In this document: positions 38,209 to 47,966 of the stretch, piece by piece
Layout of the letters: every line of letters starts with the position of its first letter
Position numbering within the stretch: position 1 is the stretch's first letter
Source: Magnetococcales bacterium
GTDB taxonomy: Bacteria; Pseudomonadota; Magnetococcia; Magnetococcales; JADFWU01
Length of the DNA: 64,000 bases
Reading direction: 5' to 3'
Assembly: GCA_015234045.1 (NCBI GenBank)
Contig: JADFWU010000001.1
Span: 1 to 64,000 of the forward strand
Program-made: the position numbers and the translations under genes
Notes under the pieces: generated by a model
What the model was told of the DNA's origin: nothing
Database searches by the model: none
The model's input: the letters and a program-made list of their open reading frames with translations, nothing else

Positions 38209-39432
38209 ATGAAGATGAAACAGGGAAATCTTCTAGTAGCACAGGGTGGTGGTCCGACAGCTGTAATCAATCAGTCATTGGTGGGTGCCGTGCTTGAGGC
38301 GCGTAAATTTCCGCAGGTGAAGCGGGTTTACGGAGCGGTTCATGGTGTTCAAGGGATTGTGGATGAGAACTTTATAGACCTCAGCCAAGAGACAACACAT
38401 AACCTGGAACTGGTGGCCGCTACACCAGGTTCAGCATTGGGTTCAACCCGCGATAAACCGGATGCCAAGTATTGTCAGGAGATTTTTAAATCTCTCAAAG
38501 CTCATGATATCCGTAGCTTTTTCTATATGGGCGGCAATGACTCTTCCGATGCGCTACGCATCATCAAAGAGTTTGCCAATGCCGAGCAGTATGCTCTGAA
38601 CACAATCCACATTCCCAAAACCATAGACAACGATTTGATGGTCAACGACCACACACCGGGCTATCCCTCTGCGGCACGCTTTGTGGTCAATGCGTTTGCT
38701 GGTGTCAACTTGGATAACCGTGCGATTCCCGGTGTTTATATCGGTGTAGTCATGGGACGGCATGCCGGTTTTCTCACTGCTGCCGCTGGCTTGGCACGTA
38801 AGAGTCGGGATGATGGTCCACACTTGATCTATGTGCCTGAACGTGTGTTTGACATGGAGAAATTTCTTCAGGATGTGACACGGGTTTATAATAAACATGG
38901 TCGTTGTGTAATCGCTGTTTCTGAAGGTATCCATGATGCTGCGGGCACACCTATTGTGACCAAGATGCTGTCAAACGTTGAAAAAGACGCGCATGGCAAT
39001 GTTCAGCTTTCCGGTACTGGTGCGTTGGCGGATCTGTTGACCAATGAAATCAGAACCAAGTTGGGTATTGGTCGGGTTCGCGGTGATACGTTCGGCTATT
39101 TACAGCGTTCTTTTTTGGGTGTGGTGTCCGATGTCGATCAACGTGAAGCGCGTGAAGTTGGTGAAAAGGCCGCTCAATTTGCCTATTGGCATCAAGCGGA
39201 TGGCACGATCACCATTCATCGTACTGGACAGTATTCTGTAAACTATCGTCTCGATCCTTTGGAGGCAGTGGCTGCTAAGACCAAGGTGATGGATGATTCA
39301 TTCATCTCTGAGTGTGGTACGGATATTACGGATGCGTTCCGGCTCTATTTAAGTCCGTTATTGGGTTCTGGAATGGCGGAATATTATACGTTGAGAGCAC
39401 CGAGAGTGCCGCAGATTCTGACTGGGAAGTAG
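38209..39432 (+). CDS. 6-phosphofructokinase, likely pyrophosphate-dependent type
   Basis: GNLLVAQGGGPTAVINQSLVG; FYMGGNDSSDALRI; HIPKTIDNDL. Confidence 0.92.
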   Translation: MKMKQGNLLVAQGGGPTAVINQSLVGAVLEARKFPQVKRVYGAVHGVQGIVDENFIDLSQETTHNLELVAATPGSALGSTRDKPDAKYCQEIFKSLKAHDIRSFFYMGGNDSSDALRIIKEFANAEQYALNTIHIPKTIDNDLMVNDHTPGYPSAARFVVNAFAGVNLDNRAIPGVYIGVVMGRHAGFLTAAAGLARKSRDDGPHLIYVPERVFDMEKFLQDVTRVYNKHGRCVIAVSEGIHDAAGTPIVTKMLSNVEKDAHGNVQLSGTGALADLLTNEIRTKLGIGRVRGDTFGYLQRSFLGVVSDVDQREAREVGEKAAQFAYWHQADGTITIHRTGQYSVNYRLDPLEAVAAKTKVMDDSFISECGTDITDAFRLYLSPLLGSGMAEYYTLRAPRVPQILTGK

Positions 39433-39442
39433 TAGAAAACGG

Positions 39443-39471
39443 GGTTAGGGGTGGCTACGCTGCCCCTAACC
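39443..39471. terminator. Hairpin between convergent genes
   Basis: GGTTAGGGG-N11-CCCCTAACC; no clear U-tract. Confidence 0.4.
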
Positions 39472-39498
39472 ATTTGCCGGTAATAACAGGTATGAAAT

Positions 39499-39783
39499 TC
39501 ATTCAACCGGACAGAAATCCAGATTTCCGACAACGGATTCAGAGGCAAAAATACCGCCGATGATGTGGGCGTGAACGCCTTGGTTGGTTACCATGGCCAG
39601 GGCCTGTTGTGAATCTGTAATGGTCGGATCATACTCAATATCCAGAATGTGTGGATTTTGTTCGTCAAACAGTGCCAGAGGAAGTTCCTCATGGGCCATC
39701 AGTTGAACCGTTAATGTGGCCTGTTGGGCGGCGTTGAGTGTTTCATCTACCTCAACCACTATGTCGCTCATTCCGGTAAACAT
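39499..39783 (-). CDS. Uncharacterised small protein, possibly ferredoxin-like/HMA-type fold without CxxC
   Basis: 94-aa ORF, VEVDETLNAAQQATLTVQLMAHEEL..HILDIEYDPTITDSQQALAMVTNQG. Confidence 0.6.
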   Translation of the reverse strand: MFTGMSDIVVEVDETLNAAQQATLTVQLMAHEELPLALFDEQNPHILDIEYDPTITDSQQALAMVTNQGVHAHIIGGIFASESVVGNLDFCPVE

Positions 39784-39879
39784 GACATCCTCCCTTTAAA
39801 AGCATTTTCCATATATTATTTGAATCCATTCGGTTCGATTTGGTTCACTATTTCGCAATAAGAAAGATGAATTTCTGTT

Positions 39880-41220
39880 ATGAATGCCAATGTGTTATCA
39901 CTGCCTGATATGTTTAAACGCTGGGTTGGCGTTTATGGTGAGCCTCGGGTGTTGGCGGTATTTTTTCTGGGCTTCTCCAGTGGTCTGCCGTTGGCGTTGA
40001 CGTTTGGTACGTTGTCGTTGTGGTTGGCTGAAGTGGGTGTGAATAAGACCACTATTGGACTGTTTGCTCTGGCGGGTTTGCCGTATACCTTTAAGTTTGT
40101 TTGGTCACCGCTGGTTGATCGTATGCCGTTGCCGTTGATTACACGATGGTTGGGGCGGCGTCGTGGTTGGGCGATTACAACACAGTTGGGATTGTTGGGC
40201 AGTATCCTGATGCTGGGCCTGTCCAATCCGGCGCTTGATCCTGGTGTTACGGCGATTTTTGCGTTGATGACTGCTTTTTTTAGTGCCAGTCAAGATATAG
40301 TTATTGATGCTTATCGTGTTGAAATACTGGAGGAACGCCAATATGGCGCAGGTGCGGCGGTTATCGTGTTGGGATATCGCGTGGCCATGTTGGTTTCCGG
40401 GGCGGGGGCGTTGTTTATTGCCGATGCTTATGGATGGTTTAGCGCTTATGGTGTGATGGCGGCGTTGATGGTGGTGGGTATGATCACCATATTGATCAAC
40501 CCTGAACCAGAGATAAAACAGAGCGAGCAGGATAGAGAACGTGAAGCGCAAATGGCTGAAAAAATGGCCCTGGGTGCAGATGGTGTTTGGCGCTCTGTTG
40601 TTGAATGGATTTCAGGTGCAGTTGTGGGACCGTTTGCCGAATTTATGACCCGGCGGGGTTGGTGGATGGTTCTGTTGTTTATTCTATTTTATAAATTTGG
40701 TGACGCGTTAGCTGGTGTGATGAGTAATCCATTCTATCTGGAAATGGGATTCACCAAGACTGATATTGCCACTATTAGCAAAGCCTTTGGCTTGGTTGCG
40801 ACAATTGTCGGTAGTTTGGTGGGTGGCATATTGGTCAATCGGGTTGGTATTATGACTGCACTGCTTTGGTGTGGTTTATTGCAGATGGTATCTAACCTGA
40901 TGTTTGTGGCGTTGGCCTATGTGGGCAACGATATGACCATGTTGACGATAACTATTGCCATTGAAAATTTATCCGGCGGAATGGGCACTGCTGCATTTGT
41001 GGCTTACTTATCCGGGTTGTGCAATGTCGCCTATACGGCGACACAATATGCGTTACTGTCATCGTTCATGGCATTTGGTCGCACAGCGCTTTCGTCAAGT
41101 GGTGGATGGTTGGCGGATCATTTGGATTGGATCTCTTTCTTTTTGTGGACAACGGCGGCGGCTTTACCAGGATTGGCATTGTTGATATGGATGCGGAAAA
41201 ACTATGCGATAAAAGAGTAG
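39880..41220 (+). CDS. ampG: AmpG-family MFS permease (muropeptide transporter)
   Basis: FFLGFSSGLPLALTFGTLSLWLAEVGVNKTTIGLFALAGLPYTFKFVWSPLVDR; SASQDIVIDAYRVE. Confidence 0.92.
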   Translation: MNANVLSLPDMFKRWVGVYGEPRVLAVFFLGFSSGLPLALTFGTLSLWLAEVGVNKTTIGLFALAGLPYTFKFVWSPLVDRMPLPLITRWLGRRRGWAITTQLGLLGSILMLGLSNPALDPGVTAIFALMTAFFSASQDIVIDAYRVEILEERQYGAGAAVIVLGYRVAMLVSGAGALFIADAYGWFSAYGVMAALMVVGMITILINPEPEIKQSEQDREREAQMAEKMALGADGVWRSVVEWISGAVVGPFAEFMTRRGWWMVLLFILFYKFGDALAGVMSNPFYLEMGFTKTDIATISKAFGLVATIVGSLVGGILVNRVGIMTALLWCGLLQMVSNLMFVALAYVGNDMTMLTITIAIENLSGGMGTAAFVAYLSGLCNVAYTATQYALLSSFMAFGRTALSSSGGWLADHLDWISFFLWTTAAALPGLALLIWMRKNYAIKE

Positions 41221-41374
41221 TGTACTGTCGTGTGTTTTAGGCACTTATTGCCCTTGTAGACAATAAAATATATTCATCAAATGTTATTTTCTGGTATAGT
41301 TGAATAGGTAGATAATGGATGTTCAGGTTGTCGGAATAAATACGGTTTGGCAATCTTAGGATTGTTCAAAGGCA

Positions 41375-41920
41375 GTGATAGAGATGTTAAATTTCAAATA
41401 TAGAGTGACTAAATTTGTCGCACTCATGATGGCGGGATTTTGCCTGTTCCTTTCTGTACCTTCAGAAGCGGATGCTATTGAGGTAGCACCGAGGATTAGT
41501 GATCGGGAGATTGTTGAATCATTGACAGAAATAAAAACAGAAATGAAGGCGATGCAGAAAATTACAGATCAACGCTTTGATCATTCAGATAAACGCTTTG
41601 ATCATTCAGATAAACGTATGGATGATCTGCGTATGGATATGAACACTAAGTTCACAGATTTACGTGAAACGATGTTGGTTATGTTTGGTGCGCTTGTTTC
41701 GTTGATTATCGCGCTGTTTGGCTATATTGCATGGGATCGGCGCAGTATGGTGAAACCGCTTGGTAAGCGGCTGGATATTATGGAGCAGAATCTGGAGCGG
41801 GATTTTGAGGTCAGTAATGCCGAAGGCTCAATGCCGCGCCGGTTATTAAAAGCTTTACGTGAGTTGGCCAACTCTGATGAAAAATTGGCCAATGTTTTGA
41901 GAAGTTTTTCACTGCTCTAA
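41375..41920 (+). CDS. Secreted/membrane coiled-coil protein, paralogue 1
   Basis: Signal peptide, short QRFDHSDK repeats, TM segment LVMFGALVSLIIALFGYIAWDRR; C-terminus nearly identical to the next gene. Confidence 0.75.
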   Translation: MIEMLNFKYRVTKFVALMMAGFCLFLSVPSEADAIEVAPRISDREIVESLTEIKTEMKAMQKITDQRFDHSDKRFDHSDKRMDDLRMDMNTKFTDLRETMLVMFGALVSLIIALFGYIAWDRRSMVKPLGKRLDIMEQNLERDFEVSNAEGSMPRRLLKALRELANSDEKLANVLRSFSLL

Positions 41921-41955
41921 TTATGCGGTATGTTTGTGTGATAGGGGGCGAATAA

Positions 41956-42573
41956 GTGTTTCACTATATGGATAGAATTTTTAAATTTATCTCGATAGTA
42001 TTGACAGGATTCTGCCTGTTTATTTCTGCGCCTTCAGCAGTGGATGCCATTGAAATAGCACCGAGGATCAGTGATCGGGAGATCATCGAATCATTGGCGG
42101 AACTCAAAGCGGAACACAAAAATATAGATCAACGTTTTGATGGTGTTGATCAGCGTTTTGATGGTGTTAATCAGCGTTTTGATGGTGTTGATCAGCGTTT
42201 TGAAGGTGTTAATCAGCGTTTTGATGGTGTTAATGAGCGTTTTGATGGTATTAATGAGCGCTTTAAGAATGTTGATCAACGCTTTGATAATATGGAAAAA
42301 CGCATAGATGATCTACGTGAAACAATGTTGGTCATGTTTGGAGCGCTTGTTTCGTTGTTTATCGCTTTGTTTGGCTACATTGCATGGGACCGGCGTAATA
42401 TGGCGCAACCATTGCGGAAGCGGCTGGATATTATGGAACAGAAGTTTGATCGGGAATTAGAAATCAATAATACTGAGGGCTCAATGCCGCGCAGATTATT
42501 AGAGGCCTTACGTGAGCTGGCCAGCTCCGATAAAAAATTGGCTAACGTGTTGAGAAGTTTTTCGCTGCTTTGA
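41956..42573 (+). CDS. Secreted/membrane coiled-coil protein, paralogue 2 (expanded heptad repeat)
   Basis: Same architecture as 41375-41920 with eight 7-aa units (D/N)QRFDGV. Confidence 0.75.
   Translation: MFHYMDRIFKFISIVLTGFCLFISAPSAVDAIEIAPRISDREIIESLAELKAEHKNIDQRFDGVDQRFDGVNQRFDGVDQRFEGVNQRFDGVNERFDGINERFKNVDQRFDNMEKRIDDLRETMLVMFGALVSLFIALFGYIAWDRRNMAQPLRKRLDIMEQKFDRELEINNTEGSMPRRLLEALRELASSDKKLANVLRSFSLL
42127..42294 (+). repeat. 21-bp in-frame tandem repeat, about 8 units
   Basis: (GAT/AAT)CAGCGTTTTGATGGTGTT units encoding (D/N)QRFDGV. Confidence 0.92.
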
Positions 42574-42753
42574 TTGATAGGAATGATCACAATCAAGTTT
42601 GTCATTATAAGTAATCAAGATGTTGTATTCCCCTTTGTTCCCAGCAGTTAGAAATAATAATTTAACACTTGTAAAAAAATGTTGAAAGATGCCAATATGC
42701 CACAAGGGGCTCGGAAACTTTCAAATCTATTTAAAGCAATTGGAATGATTCCA

Positions 42754-42789
42754 AAAAAAGCCCAATTCGTAGCAGAGTAGGGCTTTTTT
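42754..42789 (-). terminator. Terminator of qmoAB-hdrCB operon
   Basis: AAAAAAGCCC-N16-GGGCTTTTTT. Confidence 0.75.
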
Positions 42790-42798
42790 CCGTGGCCC

Positions 42799-43689
42799 TT
42801 ATCTGACAAATCTCTTCAGCACATTGGCAGGAACGATTTGTTGATGTAGAGCGGCTTGTTTCCAACTGCCACCCCAAGCGGCAACAAAGAGCTGTGAGTA
42901 GTAGACAACCGGAATTTTGAATCTGGTGCCAAACATTTGATTCACTTTGTCCTGATACACTTCAACATTGAGCTGACAAACAGGGCAGGGTGTGACGATC
43001 AGGTCAGCGCCGGAATCTTTGGCGGATTGTAGGATGTCTTTGATTAAACCGCACACTTTTTCCAATTCTGAAAAGGCCAAAGCACCGCCACAGCAAGCGA
43101 CTTTTTTATCAAAGGCAACCGGTGTGGCACCACAGATCTCAATCATTTTATCGAGATAGGTGGGATTTTCAAAACTGTCGCCGCAAACGCCAAAAGGGCG
43201 GTTGGTTTGACAGCCGACATAGCCCGCAATTTTTAAACCAGTTAATGGCTTCTTTACTTTCTCTTTGAGCGTATCCCAGCCGATGTCCTCAATGAGTACT
43301 TCAACAAGATGGCGCGGTCGCAGTGAACCATCGTAGGTGAGATGAGCCGCTTGTAGTACCTCATCCATTTCAGCTTTGATTTCAGCATCTTCATTGAGAC
43401 GGTCATTGGTTTCACGAAGGGCTAACCAGCATGCTGCACAAGTCGCAACAACATCTTTTCTATGACTCTGTTTTTGGGCCAAGCCGAGATTACGGGCTGA
43501 AAGAGCCAAGCGGGGCAGTTCGCCGCCTTCAGCATAGCCGATGGAAGCGGAACAGCAGTTCCAGTCTTTGATCTCATTCAGCCGGATATCCAGAATATGA
43601 CACATGGACTGAACTGAAATGTCCAAATTGGCGGCGGATGCCTTTTTCTCAGAACTACAGCCGGGATAAAAAGTATATGTTTTAGTCAT
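42799..43689 (-). CDS. hdrB: HdrB-like CCG-domain heterodisulfide reductase subunit
   Basis: YTFYPGCSSEKKA..DWNCCSAS..VATCAACWLAL; GYVGCQTNRP..ACCGGALAFSE..IVTPCPVCQLN. Confidence 0.92.
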   Translation of the reverse strand: MTKTYTFYPGCSSEKKASAANLDISVQSMCHILDIRLNEIKDWNCCSASIGYAEGGELPRLALSARNLGLAQKQSHRKDVVATCAACWLALRETNDRLNEDAEIKAEMDEVLQAAHLTYDGSLRPRHLVEVLIEDIGWDTLKEKVKKPLTGLKIAGYVGCQTNRPFGVCGDSFENPTYLDKMIEICGATPVAFDKKVACCGGALAFSELEKVCGLIKDILQSAKDSGADLIVTPCPVCQLNVEVYQDKVNQMFGTRFKIPVVYYSQLFVAAWGGSWKQAALHQQIVPANVLKRFVR

Positions 43690-43692
43690 GAA

Positions 43693-44286
43693 TCAGGACT
43701 CCCGCTTTTTTTGTTCGATTTCCCGGGCTTTTTTAAGCATGGCTTTGAAACCTGCGTGGCCTCTGATTCTGGAAAGATGGAGCGGATCCATCTTCAAGCG
43801 GCCCGATTTGAGCATACTCATAGCCTGGTCTTTCATCTCCATGCCCTTTTTTACGCCATCAGGAATGCCGTTGACCATATACAGTTTGGTAGTCAAAGCC
43901 ATTTCACCAATCCGGCCACCCCTTTCCATGTTTTCCCAAAGGATTTTGGCAAAACGGCGGGTAACTTGATCCTTGTCAGCCCGTTTTTTCTCAACCGCAA
44001 AACGGGCCAGGCCGTGAACAATGTGCGTAATGGGCAGGCCGCGCGGACAACGGACCATACAGTGATAGCAGGAAACACACATCCACATGGATTCGCTTTT
44101 CAAGACCTCTTCAGCTTTACCGGCACGTATCATCTGAAACAGTTGGCGCGGCGAAAATTCCCAATGAGGGCCAAGAGGGCATGAGCCAGCACAAACGCCA
44201 CACTGCATACACATTTTGATCCAGTGGCCCTCTTCGGCATTTTCGTAGACATCTTTGGCAAAAGAGAGGTCATAAGCCATATTCAA
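43693..44286 (-). CDS. hdrC: HdrC-like 4Fe-4S protein
   Basis: CMQCGVCAGSCPLGPHWEFSPRQLFQMIRAG..WMCVSCYHCMVRCPRGL. Confidence 0.92.
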   Translation of the reverse strand: MNMAYDLSFAKDVYENAEEGHWIKMCMQCGVCAGSCPLGPHWEFSPRQLFQMIRAGKAEEVLKSESMWMCVSCYHCMVRCPRGLPITHIVHGLARFAVEKKRADKDQVTRRFAKILWENMERGGRIGEMALTTKLYMVNGIPDGVKKGMEMKDQAMSMLKSGRLKMDPLHLSRIRGHAGFKAMLKKAREIEQKKRES

Positions 44287-44357
44287 TCTCCTGTCGAACG
44301 CTTTTTTGTCCAGTTGAGTATGGTGAACCCGTATGGACGGTTGGAAAAAGGTTCGTC

Positions 44358-46691
44358 CTAGAATTCTTTGAAGGGGTTGGGGCCGAACGCTTCAAGATCG
44401 TCAACAAATGCGTTGATCTTATCGGGTAGGATATCCGAATCCATGATATTGACCTCAATCATCTTCACGCGCTCAGATTCCAGTTGCAGGCGATCCAGTG
44501 TTTCAGCCACCTTGTTCAAGCGCGTTTCAGCCAGAGCAGAACCACGCACAAAGTGACATTGATAGTCATCCCCATGGCGACACCCCATCAGCAGTACACC
44601 GTCGTATCCAGCGGACATCGCATCAGCTACCCACACCAAATTCATCGAGCCCATGCAGCGCAAAGGAACCACACGAATATAGGGGGTCAGTATGCCACGA
44701 TTGTGACCGATCATATCCAAAGCGGGATATGCATCGTTCTCACAGGCAAAGATCAGAATACGGGGTTTCTCTTCGTCTTCCTCGGGAATCTCGCACTCCT
44801 TAAACATGGTGCTGATCATATCCACCGAGTAATTGGAGAAAGAGATAATCTTCTGAGGGCAAGCACCCATACAGGTTCCGCAACGGCGGCAACGTGTTGG
44901 ATTGAATAGCGGATTGCTCTTATCGTCCTCATTGATGGCACCAAAGGGACACTCTTCGGTACAGCGCTTACACTGAGTACATCCGTCAACACGGAACGAA
45001 GGATAGGAGAGATCACCCACGCGTGGATGCACAGCCGCACCACGACCGATGGACTCAACTGTTTGAATGGCTTTCAATGCAGCGCCTGTGGCATCAGTCA
45101 TTGAAGAGGAGATACCCATGGGACGACGCACAGGACCAGCGGCATGGATGCCGGTACGGCGGGTTTCATAAGGGAAGCAAATGTAATGAGAATCCGGGAA
45201 GCCCCACTTCAACAAAGGCAGGCTCGGACCTTGACGATATTGAAGATTCAATACCGAGTTTGCATCCGATGCAGAAAGATCAGTTTCCTGGTTGGGATCA
45301 GTGGTATCAATGTTCGGCATCATGCCGGTGGCAAGTACCAACAGATCAACGTCAAGACTCTCTGGAGTCCGCAGAAGTTTATCATTGATATCAACAGTCA
45401 ATCCGCCATTGGAACCGGAAGCTACTTTGTTAATATCGCCTTTGATAAACACGCCGCCTTCATTCTGAACCTTCCGATAGAAATCTTCCATTTGACCAGG
45501 GGTACGAATCTCCTGATAGATGAGGAAGGTGGAAGCGTCTTCATACTGCTCTGTGACATAAAGGGCCTGCTTCATGGAGTAGGTGCAGCAGGCACCGGAA
45601 CAGTACTCCAAATGCTGAACATCCCGGCTACCGGCGCAGAGAGAGAAGGCAACCCGCTTGGCTGGTTGGCCATCGGATTTACGGACGATATTGCCCGCTT
45701 TGGCCATTTGTTCAAATTCCCAGGCGGTGATGACATCAGGGGATGTACCATGGCCCAAGTGTGTCAGTTTGGTTTCATCATAGAGCGTGTAGCCGGTGGC
45801 AACCACGATTGCGCCGATGCGCTCACTGTTTTCGCCAGTGCTATCTTCGCCAGTGCTATCTTCGCCAGTGCTATCTTCGCCAGTGCTATCTTCGCCAGTG
45901 CTATAATCTTCGCCAGTGCTATCTTCGCCAGTGCTATCTTCGCCAGTGCTATATTCGCCAGCGCCATATTCAATTTTGACATCGAACAGACCGGGTGCTC
46001 CGGTGGTTTCCTTGATGGTGGCCTTTTTGTAGATTTTAATTTTATCATGACCTTCAACCGCTGCAATTAAAGCAGCAGTAGGCGGCTGTTCCAATTGGTC
46101 GTAAGGCGGTTTAACAGGAGAAACTTTCAACATCTGGGCGACACGGCCACCCAGTTCTGCGTCTTTTTCAACCAGAACCACGTCATAACCGGTATCAGCG
46201 GCTTCTTTGGCTGCGGTCAGACCGGAGACACCGCCACCCACCACCATGATGGTTTTGGATAGGCCAGGATCATCAAACGGTTCAGGCGGGTCCATTTTCT
46301 TGACTTTGGCGCAACCCATACGCAAATAGTCTTCCGCCGCCATTTGACGGTCTTCTTCAAACACGTCCTTGTCGTCTTCTTCTTTGAGGTGCTGTACCCA
46401 GATTACCTGCTCACGCAGATTGACCCGATCCAGCAAAGGGGCTTCTAATTGACGAAAGGTCTCAACATGGACACGTGGTGAACAGGCCGCGATAACAACC
46501 GTATTGACAGCTTCGTTCTGCATATCGTGACGGATTGTTGTCAATCCCTCTTCACCGCAGAGAAACGCATGAGTGCGTACAACTGGTATTCGGGACTCCT
46601 TGGTTGCCATATCCTCAAGGAGTTTGATATCCAGTAGATCGCCGATGCCACAGCCCGTGCAGATATAGCAGCCGATTTTTTGATTTTCCAT
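44358..46691 (-). CDS. qmoB: QmoB-type HdrA/MvhD fusion flavoprotein
   Basis: GCYICTGCGIGDLLD; FAD motif VVGGGVSGLTAAKEA; 2x[4Fe-4S] CTQCKRCTEECPFGA/CRRCGTCMGACPQKI; MvhD-like C-terminus (PLRCMGSMNLVWVADAMSAGYDGVLLMGCRHGDDYQCHF). Confidence 0.92.
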   Translation of the reverse strand: MENQKIGCYICTGCGIGDLLDIKLLEDMATKESRIPVVRTHAFLCGEEGLTTIRHDMQNEAVNTVVIAACSPRVHVETFRQLEAPLLDRVNLREQVIWVQHLKEEDDKDVFEEDRQMAAEDYLRMGCAKVKKMDPPEPFDDPGLSKTIMVVGGGVSGLTAAKEAADTGYDVVLVEKDAELGGRVAQMLKVSPVKPPYDQLEQPPTAALIAAVEGHDKIKIYKKATIKETTGAPGLFDVKIEYGAGEYSTGEDSTGEDSTGEDYSTGEDSTGEDSTGEDSTGEDSTGENSERIGAIVVATGYTLYDETKLTHLGHGTSPDVITAWEFEQMAKAGNIVRKSDGQPAKRVAFSLCAGSRDVQHLEYCSGACCTYSMKQALYVTEQYEDASTFLIYQEIRTPGQMEDFYRKVQNEGGVFIKGDINKVASGSNGGLTVDINDKLLRTPESLDVDLLVLATGMMPNIDTTDPNQETDLSASDANSVLNLQYRQGPSLPLLKWGFPDSHYICFPYETRRTGIHAAGPVRRPMGISSSMTDATGAALKAIQTVESIGRGAAVHPRVGDLSYPSFRVDGCTQCKRCTEECPFGAINEDDKSNPLFNPTRCRRCGTCMGACPQKIISFSNYSVDMISTMFKECEIPEEDEEKPRILIFACENDAYPALDMIGHNRGILTPYIRVVPLRCMGSMNLVWVADAMSAGYDGVLLMGCRHGDDYQCHFVRGSALAETRLNKVAETLDRLQLESERVKMIEVNIMDSDILPDKINAFVDDLEAFGPNPFKEF
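45831..45968 (-). repeat. 15-bp in-frame tandem repeat inside qmoB, about 9 units
   Basis: TTCGCCAGTGCTATC units (one of 18 bp) encoding STGED on the minus strand. Confidence 0.95.
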
Positions 46692-46697
46692 CGTCCC

Positions 46698-47966
46698 TTA
46701 TCCTTTCACCACGGTCTGAATCGCCTTAAGGGCAGCCGCTGTACTTGATTGGACCGCTGAGGCCACATCAAGAGGAGCGGTGGAACATCCGCTGGCTGTG
46801 AGACCATTTCCCTGATTGACAATGAAGCCGTATTCATCATAACTGACGAATTTTGCAGGTACTTTGGCATTCAGTGCGGTGTTCGTCTCCATACCAGTAG
46901 CTAAAACAACCATGTCATAGGGTGTCGCGTAGCGTTCACCAGTCAGGGTGTCTTCGCCAATGACAATGGGATCTTTGGTGTTAGGATTTTCTTCCAGGCT
47001 GGCTGGTTTGGACTTGATCCAGGTAATATTTTCGTCAGTTTCAACCTTTTTTTGGAACGCTTCATAACGATCCATGGCACGCAGGTCGATGTAGTAAATC
47101 GTGACCTTGGCATCAGGATACTGGTTACGAACGTAAGTGGCCTGTTTCATGGAAGCGAGGCAGCAAACGCGCGAGCAGTACGGCAGATAGTTATGATCCC
47201 GTGAACCAGCGCATTGAATAAAGGCGATGTTCTTAACTTCTTTTCCATCGGAAGGACGGACAATTTTTCCGCCTGTTGGGCCGTATTTATTGGCGATACG
47301 CTCGAAATGCATGTTGGTGGATACGTTCTGGTAATGACCAAATCCGTAAGCGTGAATCTTACTGGCATCAAAAGGGGTCCAACCCGTGGACCAGACAATA
47401 CTGGATACTGGAATATCAATTTGCTTGGCTTCCATATCCGGTTCAATGGCCTTTACAGGGCATTTTTCGGCCAGCATTTTAGCGGCATCGGATTTGGCGA
47501 ACTCAGGGTCCATAACATAGCGAAGAGGATAGGCCATCATATGTGGCTTACGGATCGCTTTAACTTTGCTGAGATCAAAGTTAAACGGATCGTCAATCTC
47601 AGTGGTACAGGCTTCAGCGCATACGCCACAGGCAGTGCATTTCTCATTCACATGACGCGGATTCTGACGCACTGTAACGGTGAAATTTCCTTCTTCGCCA
47701 GCGATATGTGTCACTTCAGCCATTGTATAGGTGCTGATACGGGGATTGTTACGTATGCGCTGAAAATTGATCTCTAGTCCGCATGACGGGGTGCAGAGTT
47801 TTGGGAAGTATTGATTGATTTGCGCCACACGACCGCCCAGGTAGGGATTTTTCTCTACGAGAATCACATCATAGCCAACCTCGGCAGCCTCAACGGCAGC
47901 GGTAAGGCCGCTCATTCCACCGCCAACGACCAGGATGGTATGGCTAGCGGTATTGTCCTCCGCCAT
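46698..47966 (-). CDS. qmoA: QmoA-type HdrA-like flavoprotein
   Basis: ILVVGGGMSGLTAAVEAAEVGYDVILVEKNPYLGGRVAQINQYFPKLCTPSCGLEINFQRIR; CTACGVCAEACTTE. Confidence 0.92.
   Translation of the reverse strand: MAEDNTASHTILVVGGGMSGLTAAVEAAEVGYDVILVEKNPYLGGRVAQINQYFPKLCTPSCGLEINFQRIRNNPRISTYTMAEVTHIAGEEGNFTVTVRQNPRHVNEKCTACGVCAEACTTEIDDPFNFDLSKVKAIRKPHMMAYPLRYVMDPEFAKSDAAKMLAEKCPVKAIEPDMEAKQIDIPVSSIVWSTGWTPFDASKIHAYGFGHYQNVSTNMHFERIANKYGPTGGKIVRPSDGKEVKNIAFIQCAGSRDHNYLPYCSRVCCLASMKQATYVRNQYPDAKVTIYYIDLRAMDRYEAFQKKVETDENITWIKSKPASLEENPNTKDPIVIGEDTLTGERYATPYDMVVLATGMETNTALNAKVPAKFVSYDEYGFIVNQGNGLTASGCSTAPLDVASAVQSSTAAALKAIQTVVKG

Noticed and set aside
42091-42279. 62-aa minus-strand ORF with KTLINTI repeats
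   Set aside because: Antisense of the 21-bp heptad repeat of the 41956-42573 gene
42127-42294. Possible CRISPR array
   Set aside because: Units are contiguous 21-bp in-frame coding repeats without unique spacers
45831-45968. Possible CRISPR array
   Set aside because: Contiguous 15-bp units without spacers, in frame within qmoB
45144-46070. 308-aa plus-strand ORF with (FASAI)n repeats inside qmoB
   Set aside because: Antisense shadow of qmoB; the pentapeptide repeat comes from the 15-bp coding repeat of QmoB
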